Part shown: one piece after another, positions 37,765-45,912 of the stretch
Layout: each line of letters opens with the position of its first letter
Position numbering within the stretch: the first letter of the stretch is position 1
Assembly (NCBI GenBank): GCA_018665815.1
Contig: JABJBP010000027.1
Location: 1-64,000, forward strand
Direction of reading: 5' to 3'
Length of the DNA: 64,000 nucleotides
Origin: Rhodospirillaceae bacterium
GTDB lineage: Bacteria; Pseudomonadota; Alphaproteobacteria; Rhodospirillales; Casp-alpha2
Translations under genes and position numbers: made by a program
The notes under the pieces: model-generated
The model's input: the letters and a program-made list of their open reading frames with translations, nothing else
Databases searched by the model: none
What the model was told of the DNA's origin: nothing

Positions 37765-38389
37765 GATTGAGGCTCCGTCGCGGCGTCACGATGAAGCGCA
37801 CGAGAGTGATATCGATATCATGATCCCACGCGGGGTGCGGCCTGTCCATCAGCCGGCCCGTGAACTGATCCACAGGCCGCCCCTTGACCTGATCTGTGAA
37901 CCGCGATCGGCGCGGCGGGTTCGCGGCGCCGGATGATCGGTGGCTCACTGTGGTCCCGGCGCCCAGCGTTCCGGCCAACTGCGCCTGCAGGGCGACGGCG
38001 CGCACACAGGCGTGCATTTGATAATGCTCGAAGGCCCGCAGATAGACCGCTTCCAGCTTACCGATGAGGACATCCGCATCAATGGCATGGCGCCTCGCCA
38101 GTTCGACCCGGAGGTCGTGGATGCGGTTCTGAATGTCAACATTTGTCAACAGGCGGCTGCCTTGCGAGCGCGCCGACGGTGCCGCGTACCCGGCCGTCCC
38201 GGCGGCTCGGGTGGCGTTCGGGTCGAGCACATAGGCGCGGCAAAAGGCTTCGCGGCGGAGGCTTAGGCCGGCGACGTTCTCTGGTTCTTCGCATGTCGCC
38301 GGCAGAATTTCGATGCTTGGCGATGCGCGGCCCGGCTCATCGCTGTGGTCGTTACTGTGGTTGGGCGGGGTCGGTTTTGAAAGGGGCAT
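37765..38389 (-). pseudogene. Terminase small subunit-like remnant (Terminase_2 type), C-terminus not intact
   Basis: From ATG 38389, residues about 42-145 match a phage terminase small subunit: LSLRREAFCRAYVLDPNATRAAGTAGY, then SRLLTNVDIQNRIHDL and a helical VLIGKLEAVYLRAFEH region. After about residue 145 the frame becomes low-complexity and runs without a stop to 36830 through the TauE gene in another frame, so this downstream part is not believable protein. In another frame near 37970 an Arg/Pro-rich tail ends at a TGA at 37818-37820, which would fit a one-base shift. No terminase large subunit or other phage genes are near. Either a decayed prophage gene or a domesticated DNA-binding protein with damaged end. 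Confidence 0.6.
37807..37820. promoter_or_regulatory. 14-bp perfect palindrome upstream of the TauE-type gene
   Basis: TGATATCGATATCA is a perfect inverted repeat 43 bases before the TauE start. Position and symmetry suit an operator, but it also overlaps the possible end of the terminase remnant in an alternative frame. No regulator gene lies close by. Confidence 0.35.
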
Positions 38390-38482
38390 GGCGGCTCTCC
38401 GGTATCCAGTCTATGCGGCTGCGCTGGGCGCGATGCCGATTCGCATAATCACGACGGTATCGGCGCGCATTGGGCGCAATAC

Positions 38483-38557
38483 TAGGTAAATATAAACGGA
38501 ATAAGGAAAATAATTAAGTTAATTATTATTATTCTTATTTATGTCTCTATTAACCTA
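38483..38557. repeat. AT-rich nested inverted repeat
   Basis: In a GC-rich surrounding, about 75 bases are strongly AT-rich and carry two nested palindromes. The inner is AATAATTAA-G-TTAATTATT (38509-38527, perfect 9-base arms). The outer pairs TAGGTAAATA (38483-38492) with TATTAACCTA (38548-38557), one mismatch. It separates the terminase-like remnant from an 84-residue plus-strand gene. The element may be a promoter/UP region, a silencer (H-NS-type) target or a mobile-element end; the remainder of the 220-base gap shows nothing else. Confidence 0.5.
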
Positions 38558-38610
38558 TTTCCCATGTGAGCGATTGTTGAATAGGGATTTCCACGGGCTT
38601 CCACGCCGCG

Positions 38611-38865
38611 ATGGCACAAACGCCAACGATCCCCTGTGGCGCCCACGCCTCCATCCTCGGCCAACTCGCCGAACGCTATCACGAGGCCCCCGCCAACATG
38701 AGGCTCGCGCATTCCGGCGGTATCGTCGAAATCCTGACATCCGAAACCGGGTCCTGGACCATCGTCCTCACCCACCCCAACGGCATCTCATGCCTGCTCC
38801 GCGCCGGCGAACACTGGGAACCGGTGAAGCAAAAGAAAAAGAAGGCGAGGTATATGCCGTCTTAG
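38611..38865 (+). CDS. Small hypothetical protein
   Basis: 84 residues, MAQTPTIPCG at the start. A compact beta-rich centre is suggested by GSWTIVLTHPNGISCLLRAGEHWEPV, ending in a Lys-rich tail (KQKKKKARYMPS). No ribosome-binding site is obvious. Next to the terminase-like remnant and the AT-rich palindrome, it might belong to an old phage-like insertion. Not recognised with confidence. Confidence 0.55.
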   Translation: MAQTPTIPCGAHASILGQLAERYHEAPANMRLAHSGGIVEILTSETGSWTIVLTHPNGISCLLRAGEHWEPVKQKKKKARYMPS

Positions 38866-39019
38866 TGTGGCGGCTACCCATTTCAAATCAAACGCAACGG
38901 CAAACCACAATTCACCACCCATGATTGCTGCCCACAATTCCCCATGCCAGCCTTTGTTTAACGAGTATTCGAAGAACGAATACCAGCAATGAGAAACGGG
39001 GACATGGCAAGGGCGGATC

Positions 39020-39547
39020 ATGCGAATTTTCAAACTGGCGACTGTTCTTACGATGATGCTCGGTGCGAGCGGCTGTCAGACGACGTATTATGACACGGGG
39101 AACGGGCCAATCACGCTCTCACCTTCTGCGGCACGGGCATTCGCGCGATACCTTGAATATCAATATCCCTTGGATTTCGCGATTTCCGAGGATGGCCGCA
39201 CTTATCACATTTATCACTGTACGGGGTTCAATTGTAATCCTGGCGACGCGATGGCTGTCAGCCGGTGCAATGAACGGGCAAGCAAACGCGGTCAGGTTTG
39301 CAAAACATTTGCTATCGAACGCGACATCGTGCGGAAGGGCAAGGTTAGCGGCCTAGATTCAGACGCGCCAAAAAAATTACCGGAAAGCACTGCGCCGGCA
39401 TCATTCAGCGCCGTAAAATTATGCGGCCAAGCGCTCGACAAGGATGATTCTTCCCGATGGGATTCGAATTACACCATCCGCGCGGTCGTCGATGAAGCCA
39501 AACGGCGGGGGTTTGATCCGAAGAAATGTCGGGAGTTTTTGAATTAG
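39020..39547 (+). CDS. Predicted lipoprotein, Cys-rich, function unknown
   Basis: 175 residues. A short signal with lipobox LGASGC places the lipidated Cys at residue 19. The mature part carries several further Cys (HCTGFNCNPGDAM, SRCNERASKRGQVC, KLCGQAL, KKCREFLN), which could form disulfides in the periplasm. A central segment is polar with a Lys/Pro linker. No family recognised. The gene stands alone, convergent with the zinc-finger gene. Confidence 0.65.
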   Translation: MRIFKLATVLTMMLGASGCQTTYYDTGNGPITLSPSAARAFARYLEYQYPLDFAISEDGRTYHIYHCTGFNCNPGDAMAVSRCNERASKRGQVCKTFAIERDIVRKGKVSGLDSDAPKKLPESTAPASFSAVKLCGQALDKDDSSRWDSNYTIRAVVDEAKRRGFDPKKCREFLN

Positions 39548-39566
39548 GCAGACGAAGTGCGAGAAT

Positions 39567-39746
39567 CTAATGCCCCGCTGCGGCCACCGCGCCCTCTTTC
39601 AGCACGTAGTGCCGTGAGCAGTACGGACACGTAATTTCGGATTTTTCGCCCATTTCCAGATAGACCTTGGGGTGGCCAAGCGCGCCGCCGCCGCCGCCGC
39701 AGGCGACCTGTTTGCTGTCTGTTTCGATGACCTCGTAATGGTCCAT
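39567..39746 (-). CDS. CHCC zinc-finger protein (NDUFS6-like domain)
   Basis: 59 residues from ATG 39746. Zinc ligands follow C-x8-H-x14-C-x2-C: VACGGGGGALGHPKVYLEM then ITCPYCSRHYVL. This is the zf-CHCC domain shared with mitochondrial complex I subunit NDUFS6 and kept as a free small protein in alphaproteobacteria, where it associates with respiratory complex I. An earlier in-frame start at 39812 would add an unrelated basic leader. Divergent from the ABC ATPase gene. Confidence 0.88.
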   Translation of the reverse strand: MDHYEVIETDSKQVACGGGGGALGHPKVYLEMGEKSEITCPYCSRHYVLKEGAVAAAGH

Positions 39747-39904
39747 GGCGATCCCCGTCGTGAAAAGTCGAACTTCACAGAAAAAAATGCGCTTTGGCCG
39801 ATGATAGCGCACCGGGGCTGAGGATCAAGGCGGTGTTGCGGGCGCGCCATCTTGACAAGCCTTGCCGCCTCGGGCCTCCTCAGCCTTGAGGACATGTCAC
39901 GCCC

Positions 39905-40876
39905 ATGAGCTATTTTACCCAGACCCGCACGCCCGACGCCGCCATTGAGACAACCGGCCTTGAGAAAACCTACGCGGCGTCCAAGCGCACGGCACCCATG
40001 CATGCCTTGAAGGGGGTTGATCTTAAAGTGCCGCGGGGGTCGTTCTTTGCGCTTTTGGGTCCGAACGGTGCCGGGAAATCGACGCTGATTAATATCCTGG
40101 CCGGCCTTGTGGTGAAGTCGGCGGGTTCGGCCACGGTCTGGGGCTATGACATTGAGGCTGAGATGCGCGGTGCGCGGCGGTCCATTGGCGTCGTGCCGCA
40201 AGAACTCAACATCGATCCATTTTTCACACCGCGCGAAATGCTCGATACCCAAGCCGGGCTTTATGGGATTCCGACGTCACACCGAAAAACCCAGGAGGTA
40301 TTGGAAGCCGTTGGGCTGGAAGACAAGGCGAATGCCTATGCCCGGTCTTTGTCCGGCGGCATGCGCAGGCGGCTGTTGGTCGGCAAGGCGATGGTTCACA
40401 GCCCGCCGGTGTTGATCTTGGATGAGCCGTCGGCGGGCGTTGATGTCGATCTGCGCCGCCAACTTTGGACCCATGTGAAATCCATGAACGCGGCCGGGAC
40501 CACGGTCTTGTTGACGACGCATTATTTGGAAGAGGCGGAGGCGCTGTGTGACACCATCGCCATCATCAACCATGGCCGGTTGATTGCCTGTGAGCCGACG
40601 GCGCAATTGCTTGGCCAATTGGATTCAAAACAAATGCTGATCACCGTTGACCGGGACTTGGCAGATGTGCCGTCTGAAATGGCGGCCTTTGCGACCGAGC
40701 TTGAGGGCACGCGGCGGTTGTGTATCTCGTTCCCGCCCAGCCGGGTGCACGCCGGCCAAGTGCTGACGGCGGTGGGTGATGCGGGGCTTGGGATTACCGA
40801 CGTGATCACCCGCGAGGCGGATCTGGAAGATATCTTCCTGAAACTGACGGGCGGGGCGAAAGAGGCGGCGGAATGA
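39905..40876 (+). CDS. ABC transporter ATP-binding protein (ABC-2 / drug or polysaccharide-export type)
   Basis: 323 residues. Walker A GPNGAGKST (about residues 54-62), Q-loop VVPQELN, signature LSGGMRRRLLVGKAM, Walker B VLILDEPSAGVD and H-loop LTTHY are all intact, followed by the C-terminal extension of the NodI/CcmA-like subclass (residues 240-323). Such ATPases power ABC-2 permeases. The gene overlaps the next ORF by ATGA, and the product there is a hydrolase, not a permease, so its membrane partner must be elsewhere or lost. Confidence 0.9.
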   Translation: MSYFTQTRTPDAAIETTGLEKTYAASKRTAPMHALKGVDLKVPRGSFFALLGPNGAGKSTLINILAGLVVKSAGSATVWGYDIEAEMRGARRSIGVVPQELNIDPFFTPREMLDTQAGLYGIPTSHRKTQEVLEAVGLEDKANAYARSLSGGMRRRLLVGKAMVHSPPVLILDEPSAGVDVDLRRQLWTHVKSMNAAGTTVLLTTHYLEEAEALCDTIAIINHGRLIACEPTAQLLGQLDSKQMLITVDRDLADVPSEMAAFATELEGTRRLCISFPPSRVHAGQVLTAVGDAGLGITDVITREADLEDIFLKLTGGAKEAAE

Positions 40877-41994
40877 GTTTTCGCCGCGTTTTTTTAAACG
40901 CCCCTGAAGCGTCGGCCGTTCGCGTTGCTCTCTTGGCTCACGGGCCGCTAGGCCCGGCGCGCGGTCGCGCTTGCCAAGGCTCGTCGGGCAGTGCCCGCCG
41001 TGCCTTGGTTTGTGTTTTCATGGCTGCATTGTTTCTCGCCGCGTGTGCGCCGGCGGTGCGGGGGCCGGGGCCGGCGATGGGAACACCGGAGCTGACGGGT
41101 GAGGCGTTCATTGCCGCCGACGGGGCAGTGTTGCCGCTTAGGGTTTGGAAGCCGGAGGGGACGCCCAGGGCCGTGCTGTTGGCGTTGCATGGGTTTAATG
41201 ATTACGCCAATTTTTTTGATGATCCGGGGGATTTTTTAGCGCTCAGGGGCGTTCAGTCCTACGCTTTCGACCAGCGCGGTTTCGGCGCCGCACCGGCGCC
41301 GGGCACCTGGGCTGGGGTTGATGCCTACGTCGCCGATGCGCGAAGCGTGTTGGCTGAAATCAAGGCGCACCATCCGGGTGTGCCGCTCTATTTGCAGGGC
41401 TCGTCCATGGGCGGCGCGGTGGCGATGCTGGCGGCCAGTGGCGCCGGTGCGCCGGCGGTCGATGGCGTGATCCTGGCCGCACCAGCGGTCTGGGGCCGCG
41501 TCATCATGCCCTGGTATCAGCGGCTGGCGCTATGGGTCGGTGCGCATACGGTGCCCTGGATGACATTGACCGGGCGCGGACTTGGGATCGTGCCTTCGGA
41601 TAATTATGAGATGCTGGTGGCTTTGGCTGCGGACCCGTTGATTATCAAAGAGACCCGCGTCGGCGCCATTTACGGCTTGGTCAATTTGATGGATGCGGCG
41701 CTGGACGCGGCACCGGACTTTCGCGCCACCGCTCTTATCCTCTATGGTGAAAAGGATGAGATTATCCCAAAGGGGCCGACCCGGATGATGCTTGAAGCCC
41801 TGCCCGAAGCGGCGCGTGCCCGCCAGCGCATCGCACTATATGAAGGCGGCTTTCATATGCTGTTGCGGGATTTGCAAGCCGCCACGGTCTGGAAAGACAT
41901 GGCGGCGTGGATGGTGGATCCGGTCGGCCCGCTGCCGTCGAAGGCCGACCGGCGCGGCCTTGAGCCCTTAGGCATTTCGGAAGCCAGAAAGTGA
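40873..41994 (+). CDS. Alpha/beta hydrolase (monoacylglycerol lipase-like), probable lipoprotein
   Basis: Up to 373 residues. The enzyme part is a serine hydrolase like monoacylglycerol lipase: LALHGFNDYANFF, DQRGFGAAPAP, nucleophile elbow GSSMGGA, acid in YGEKDEIIP and His in YEGGFHMLL. A lipobox MAALFLAAC starts at the internal ATG 41020; from that start it is a 324-residue outer-membrane-type lipoprotein. The longer start at 40873 overlaps the ABC gene (ATGA), but residues 1-49 are encoded by a GC-rich palindromic element (40932-41008) and look like insertion-derived sequence. Neither start has a strong ribosome-binding site. Released fatty acids or lysophospholipid turnover is the likely activity. 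Confidence 0.85.
   Translation: MSFRRVFLNAPEASAVRVALLAHGPLGPARGRACQGSSGSARRALVCVFMAALFLAACAPAVRGPGPAMGTPELTGEAFIAADGAVLPLRVWKPEGTPRAVLLALHGFNDYANFFDDPGDFLALRGVQSYAFDQRGFGAAPAPGTWAGVDAYVADARSVLAEIKAHHPGVPLYLQGSSMGGAVAMLAASGAGAPAVDGVILAAPAVWGRVIMPWYQRLALWVGAHTVPWMTLTGRGLGIVPSDNYEMLVALAADPLIIKETRVGAIYGLVNLMDAALDAAPDFRATALILYGEKDEIIPKGPTRMMLEALPEAARARQRIALYEGGFHMLLRDLQAATVWKDMAAWMVDPVGPLPSKADRRGLEPLGISEARK
40932..41008 (+). repeat. GC-rich palindromic element with alternative pairings
   Basis: Several exact stems are packed together: CGGGCC-GCTA-GGCCCG (40941-40956), GCGCG-CGGT-CGCGC (40957-40970), an outer CTTGGC (40932-40937) with GCCAAG (40973-40978), and CCAAGGC (40974-40980) with GCCTTGG (41002-41008), inside which CGGGC-AGT-GCCCG (40985-40997) nests. 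The two outer stems share the same GCCAAGG, so they cannot form together. This looks like a dispersed palindromic repeat inserted near the start of the hydrolase gene while keeping the frame open. Confidence 0.55.
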
Positions 41995-42001
41995 GCAGAC
42001 A

Positions 42002-43294
42002 ATGACAAACCCTACGGATTTCAAGGAAACACCTTATTGGTGGGAAGCGGCACCTCGGCCTGAATTGCCCGAGACGCCGGTGGCCGCTACCTGCGACGTC
42101 GCCGTCATTGGCGCGGGTTTCGCGGGGCTGACCGCCGCCTTGGTGATGGCCCGGGCCGGGCGTGACGTCATGGTCTTCGATAAAGACCGGCCCGGCGAAG
42201 GCGCGTCGTCGCGAAACGGCGGCATCGCCAGCGGCAACATCAAGATGAAGTTCGCGGACATGATGGACCAACTGGGCGAAGACCGAGCGCGGAGCATTTA
42301 TGCCGAAGGCGTGGCGGCGCGTGAGGATGTTGGGCGATTTGTCGAAGCCGAGAACATCGATTGCCATTTCAGGCTCACTGGCCGGTTCACCGGCGCCTAC
42401 CGGGCGAAACACTATGAAAGCCAAGCCCGCGAAGCCGAGTTCTTGAACAAGCATCTGGACTTGGGCGCCGAGATCGTGCCGAAGGCCGAGCAGCACCGCG
42501 AGATCGGCAGCGATCTTTATCACGGCGGTTTGGTCCGCCCTGATATCGGTGGCTTGCACCCTGGCTTATTCCACCAAGGCATTTTGGACCGCGCCTTGGA
42601 AGCCGGCGTCACCGTGCATGCAAAGACCAGCGTCGACGGTATCCAGCGCGAGACGGACGGTTTCGACGTGACGACGTCCCGTGGCCGAGTGAAGGCCCGT
42701 GACGTGCTGGTCTGCACCAATGGCTATACCGGTTCGGTGACGCCTTTCTTGCGCAAACGCATCGTGCCGATCCCCAGCCAAATCATTGCCACCGAAAAAC
42801 TGCCGCCGGAAACCATGGCGCGCCTGATGCCGAAGGGCCGGATGCTGGGCGAGACCCGCAACACGTATCACTATTTTCGCCCCTCGCCGGACGGCACGGG
42901 CATCGTCTTCGGCGGTCGCGCCGGCGCGGGCACCGACGACCCAAATGTCAAGTTTCGGCACCTCAAACAGGGCCTGGTCGAGGTTTTTCCGGAACTCCGC
43001 GATGTTGGCATCACCCATTCGTGGTGGGGCTATACAGCCTATACCTTCGACTTCCTACCGAAATCCGTGGTCAACGATGGTATCCATTATGCTTCCGGGT
43101 TCTGCGGTTCCGGCGTCGTCTGGGCGCGCTGGTTCGCGATGAAGTCGGCACATCGTATTTTGGGTAATGAGGCGGAAGCCAAATCCGCCTTCGACGGCTT
43201 CGATTTCCAAACCCGCCCTCTATATACCGGCAACCCCTGGTTCCTCCCCATGGTGATTTCTTGGTACGGTTGGAAAGACCGGTTGGGGCTCTAG
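42002..43294 (+). CDS. FAD-dependent amino/imino oxidase (OrdL / PuuB-like)
   Basis: 430 residues. FAD-binding VIGAGFAGLTAALVMARAG, the family's SSRNGG signature, and VVVCTNGY-type second motif (LVCTNGYTG). C-terminal WWGYTAYTFDFLPKS and GFCGSGVVWARW belong to the DAO/OrdL group that oxidises polyamine or amino-acid derivatives such as gamma-glutamylputrescine. Substrate not determinable. It follows the hydrolase after seven bases. It is only distantly like the DadA-type gene at 14965-16239. Confidence 0.87.
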   Translation: MTNPTDFKETPYWWEAAPRPELPETPVAATCDVAVIGAGFAGLTAALVMARAGRDVMVFDKDRPGEGASSRNGGIASGNIKMKFADMMDQLGEDRARSIYAEGVAAREDVGRFVEAENIDCHFRLTGRFTGAYRAKHYESQAREAEFLNKHLDLGAEIVPKAEQHREIGSDLYHGGLVRPDIGGLHPGLFHQGILDRALEAGVTVHAKTSVDGIQRETDGFDVTTSRGRVKARDVLVCTNGYTGSVTPFLRKRIVPIPSQIIATEKLPPETMARLMPKGRMLGETRNTYHYFRPSPDGTGIVFGGRAGAGTDDPNVKFRHLKQGLVEVFPELRDVGITHSWWGYTAYTFDFLPKSVVNDGIHYASGFCGSGVVWARWFAMKSAHRILGNEAEAKSAFDGFDFQTRPLYTGNPWFLPMVISWYGWKDRLGL

Positions 43295-43298
43295 CGCT

Positions 43299-44015
43299 TC
43301 AACCCGCCGCCGGAATAAGTTTTTCCATCAGCGCGAAGGAATGCGTGCAGACGATTTCCAGGTTGGATTTCAAATCATCCGAGGCGTTTTCATCCGCCGT
43401 GTCTGACAACCCCCGAATGATCACGCAGGGCAGGTCGGAGAGTTGGCAGGTGTAGCCGACGGCGGCGCCTTCCATTTCGGTGGCGAGTGCGGCGAATTCC
43501 CGCTGCAGCCATTTTAATGTATCTGAATCCTTGACAAATTTATCGCCGGAAACAACAGTGCCGATCATCAAATTAGGTTTGGTCTCGCCTTCCCAGGTGC
43601 CGCCGTCAAAATCCTCGTCGAAGGCCGCCGTGGCTTTTTGTACTAAATCCGGGTCCGATTGGATCATCCGGTCGCGATCTGGCAGTTCGCCATGGCGGCG
43701 CCCAAACGCTGTCAGGTCGACATCGAACTGGATCAGGTGCGAGGCGACGATCAAATCGCCGACCTGCATATTTGCCATTAATCCCCCAGCGACCCCGCTG
43801 AAAATCAACTTGGTCGGGAAGTAGAGGTCAATGAGCATCTGCGTGCAGATAGCGGCATTCACTTTGCCGATGCCGCACTGTGCCAGCACGATATCAGCGG
43901 CGTCAAAGTCCCCTCGGTATACGGTGATCCCCGCATGCACCGCCTCGCTCGAAATCGCCATGCGATCGCGAATCAAAGTTACTTCTTCTTCCATGGCACC
44001 GACAACGGCCAGCAT
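43299..44015 (-). CDS. mtnN: 5'-methylthioadenosine/S-adenosylhomocysteine nucleosidase
   Basis: 238 residues with the MTAN pattern: VVGAMEEEVTLIRD (catalytic Glu), FSGVAGGL, the substrate-binding ATEMEGAAVGY and the catalytic Asp in IIRGLSDTADE. It recycles by-products of SAM metabolism. Convergent with the oxidase gene, with four bases between, and 14 bases downstream of tadA on the same strand. Confidence 0.92.
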   Translation of the reverse strand: MLAVVGAMEEEVTLIRDRMAISSEAVHAGITVYRGDFDAADIVLAQCGIGKVNAAICTQMLIDLYFPTKLIFSGVAGGLMANMQVGDLIVASHLIQFDVDLTAFGRRHGELPDRDRMIQSDPDLVQKATAAFDEDFDGGTWEGETKPNLMIGTVVSGDKFVKDSDTLKWLQREFAALATEMEGAAVGYTCQLSDLPCVIIRGLSDTADENASDDLKSNLEIVCTHSFALMEKLIPAAG

Positions 44016-44029
44016 GGCATTTCCCCTTT

Positions 44030-44482
44030 TCAGCGGCGTTCTGCGAAAAACGCCTTCAATAAATCACCGGATTCGATCTCCATAACCCCACCGACAACTT
44101 CCGGTGCGTGGTGACAGGTCGGTTGATTAAAGAACCGCCCCCCGTGCTCGACACCGCCACCTTTTGCATCGTAAGCGCCAAAGCTCAGCCTGCGCAACCG
44201 CACCATGGAAATCGCCCCGGCACACATGGCACACGGCTCGAGCGTCACGTAAAGATCACAATCTGGAAGGCGCGGCTCGTCACGTATTTCCGCTGCGGCG
44301 CGGATGGCCAGAATTTCCGCGTGCGCCGTTGGATCACCAAGTTCTTCGACCCGGTTGCCCGCACGGCTCAGCACATCGCCTGAGCCGGAATCGACAATGA
44401 TGGCGCCGACGGGCACTTCGCCACGGTCGGCAGCGGCGCGGGCCTCATCAATGGCCAATGTCATGTAGTCACCGGGCGTCAT
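44030..44482 (-). CDS. tadA: tRNA-specific adenosine deaminase
   Basis: 150 residues of the cytidine/deoxycytidylate deaminase fold. The zinc site is HAEILAIRAAA (His and proton-shuttle Glu) with PCAMCAGAI (two Cys), and the family-specific FGAYDAKGGG follows. It converts A34 to inosine in tRNA-Arg. Divergent from the pseudouridine synthase gene. Confidence 0.94.
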   Translation of the reverse strand: MTPGDYMTLAIDEARAAADRGEVPVGAIIVDSGSGDVLSRAGNRVEELGDPTAHAEILAIRAAAEIRDEPRLPDCDLYVTLEPCAMCAGAISMVRLRRLSFGAYDAKGGGVEHGGRFFNQPTCHHAPEVVGGVMEIESGDLLKAFFAERR

Positions 44483-44570
44483 GGCGCCAACCTGAGACGC
44501 GAGCCGCCCGGCGTCAAGCGTGGGTCGAAGCGCGGCTTGTTATGGCCCGATGCGCTGTTAGAGTGCGCGC

Positions 44571-45335
44571 ATGTCAGAAAAGACCTCCCAAATGAAGGGC
44601 GAGCGCATCGCCAAGGTGGTGGCGCGTGCCGGGCTGTGTTCGAGGCGCGAGGCCGAGCGCTGGATTGCTGATGGACGGATTGCCGTCAACGGCAAGGTAT
44701 TGGAAACGCCGGCGGTGACAGTTACCGATGTCGATATGGTCATGGTTGATGGCAACCCGTTGCCGGGCGCGGAAAAGATCCGGCTCTGGCGTTACCACAA
44801 ACCGCCCGGTCTGATGACCACCAACAGTGACCCGGAAGGCCGCCCGACGATATTTGAGAGACTGCCCCGCGAATTGCCCCGTGTGATCACCGTCGGGCGC
44901 TTGGATATGATGTCCGAAGGGTTGCTGTTGCTGACCAACGACGGCGGCCTGGCCCGGCGTTTGGAATTGCCGGAGACCGGTTGGACCCGGCGCTACCGGG
45001 CCCGCGTTCACGGCCATGTGGACGAAGCCCGCCTGGCCAATCTGGCGAAAGGTGTCACCGTCGAAGGCGTGCGTTATGGGCCGATCACGGCGGAATTGGA
45101 ATCCCAACAGCGCTCCAACGCTTGGCTGGGGATTCGGCTGAACGAAGGCAAGAACCGGGAAATCCGCCGTGTGCTGGCGCATCTCGGCCTCGACGTCACA
45201 CGCTTGATCCGCACCGCCTACGGGCCGTTTCAGATGGGCAATATGCGGCGCGGCGATGTCGATGAGATCAAGGGCAAGGTCTTGAAGGAACAACTCGCCA
45301 TCGACACCGGGGGCATCAAGGGCCAGCGGAAATGA
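44571..45335 (+). CDS. 23S/16S rRNA pseudouridine synthase (RluB/RsuA family)
   Basis: 254 residues. An N-terminal S4 domain (RIAKVVARAGLCSRREAERWI) precedes the catalytic domain with the TruB-like Asp in TVGRLDMMSEGLLLLTND and the GKNREIRRV RNA-binding motif. RluB (23S U2605) is the most common identity in alphaproteobacteria but RsuA-like function is possible. rsmD follows after ten bases, an rRNA-modification pair. Confidence 0.93.
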   Translation: MSEKTSQMKGERIAKVVARAGLCSRREAERWIADGRIAVNGKVLETPAVTVTDVDMVMVDGNPLPGAEKIRLWRYHKPPGLMTTNSDPEGRPTIFERLPRELPRVITVGRLDMMSEGLLLLTNDGGLARRLELPETGWTRRYRARVHGHVDEARLANLAKGVTVEGVRYGPITAELESQQRSNAWLGIRLNEGKNREIRRVLAHLGLDVTRLIRTAYGPFQMGNMRRGDVDEIKGKVLKEQLAIDTGGIKGQRK

Positions 45336-45345
45336 GGCTGTTGTC

Positions 45346-45912
45346 TTGAGAATTGTTTCGGGCATCTATAAGGGCCGTAAGTTGCAGGCGCCCAGCGGGC
45401 CTGACGTGCGTCCGACGTCTGACCGGGCGCGCGAATCCATCTTTAACGTGATTGCGCATGGCCTGGCGAATTGGTCGGGGGAATTGGACGGCGCGTCGGT
45501 GGTCGATGTGTTTTGCGGCACCGGCGCCATGGGGCTGGAGGCGTTGTCGCGGGGCGCCGCACACGCGACATTGATCGATAGTTCCCGACCTGCGTTGGCG
45601 GTGGCGAAAAAGAATATCGCACCGGCCTGGCGCGATACGATGCTCCTGAAAATGGACGCCACCCATTTGGCACCGCCGCCGCTGGCCGCCCAGGCGCCAT
45701 GCGGCGTGGCTTTTGTTGACGCCCCTTACGCCAAGGGATTGACCCTGCCGTCGTTAATTGGGTTAAAAAACAAGGGATGGTTGGCGCCCGGCGGGCTGGC
45801 CGTCGTGGAAATTGGCGCTGAGGAGGAATTGGCGTTGCCACTGAGTTTCGAGTTGCTGGATGAACGCGCCTATGGCGCCGCCAAGGTGGTGTTTCTGCAA
45901 ATTCGCGATTGA
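45346..45912 (+). CDS. rsmD: 16S rRNA (guanine966-N2)-methyltransferase
   Basis: 188 residues, TTG start giving the family-standard MRIVSGIYKGRKLQAP. SAM motif I VDVFCGTGAMGLEALSRGA and a DAPY catalytic box (DPPY variant) in FVDAPYAKG. TGAGG, which overlaps the previous stop, serves as ribosome-binding site. It forms an operon with the pseudouridine synthase. The last 43 bases overlap the 3' end of the convergent gene. Confidence 0.94.
   Translation: MRIVSGIYKGRKLQAPSGPDVRPTSDRARESIFNVIAHGLANWSGELDGASVVDVFCGTGAMGLEALSRGAAHATLIDSSRPALAVAKKNIAPAWRDTMLLKMDATHLAPPPLAAQAPCGVAFVDAPYAKGLTLPSLIGLKNKGWLAPGGLAVVEIGAEEELALPLSFELLDERAYGAAKVVFLQIRD

Noticed and set aside
44574-45365. Minus-strand open frame over the pseudouridine synthase
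   Set aside because: Antisense of the S4 and catalytic domains; the plus-strand gene is certain.
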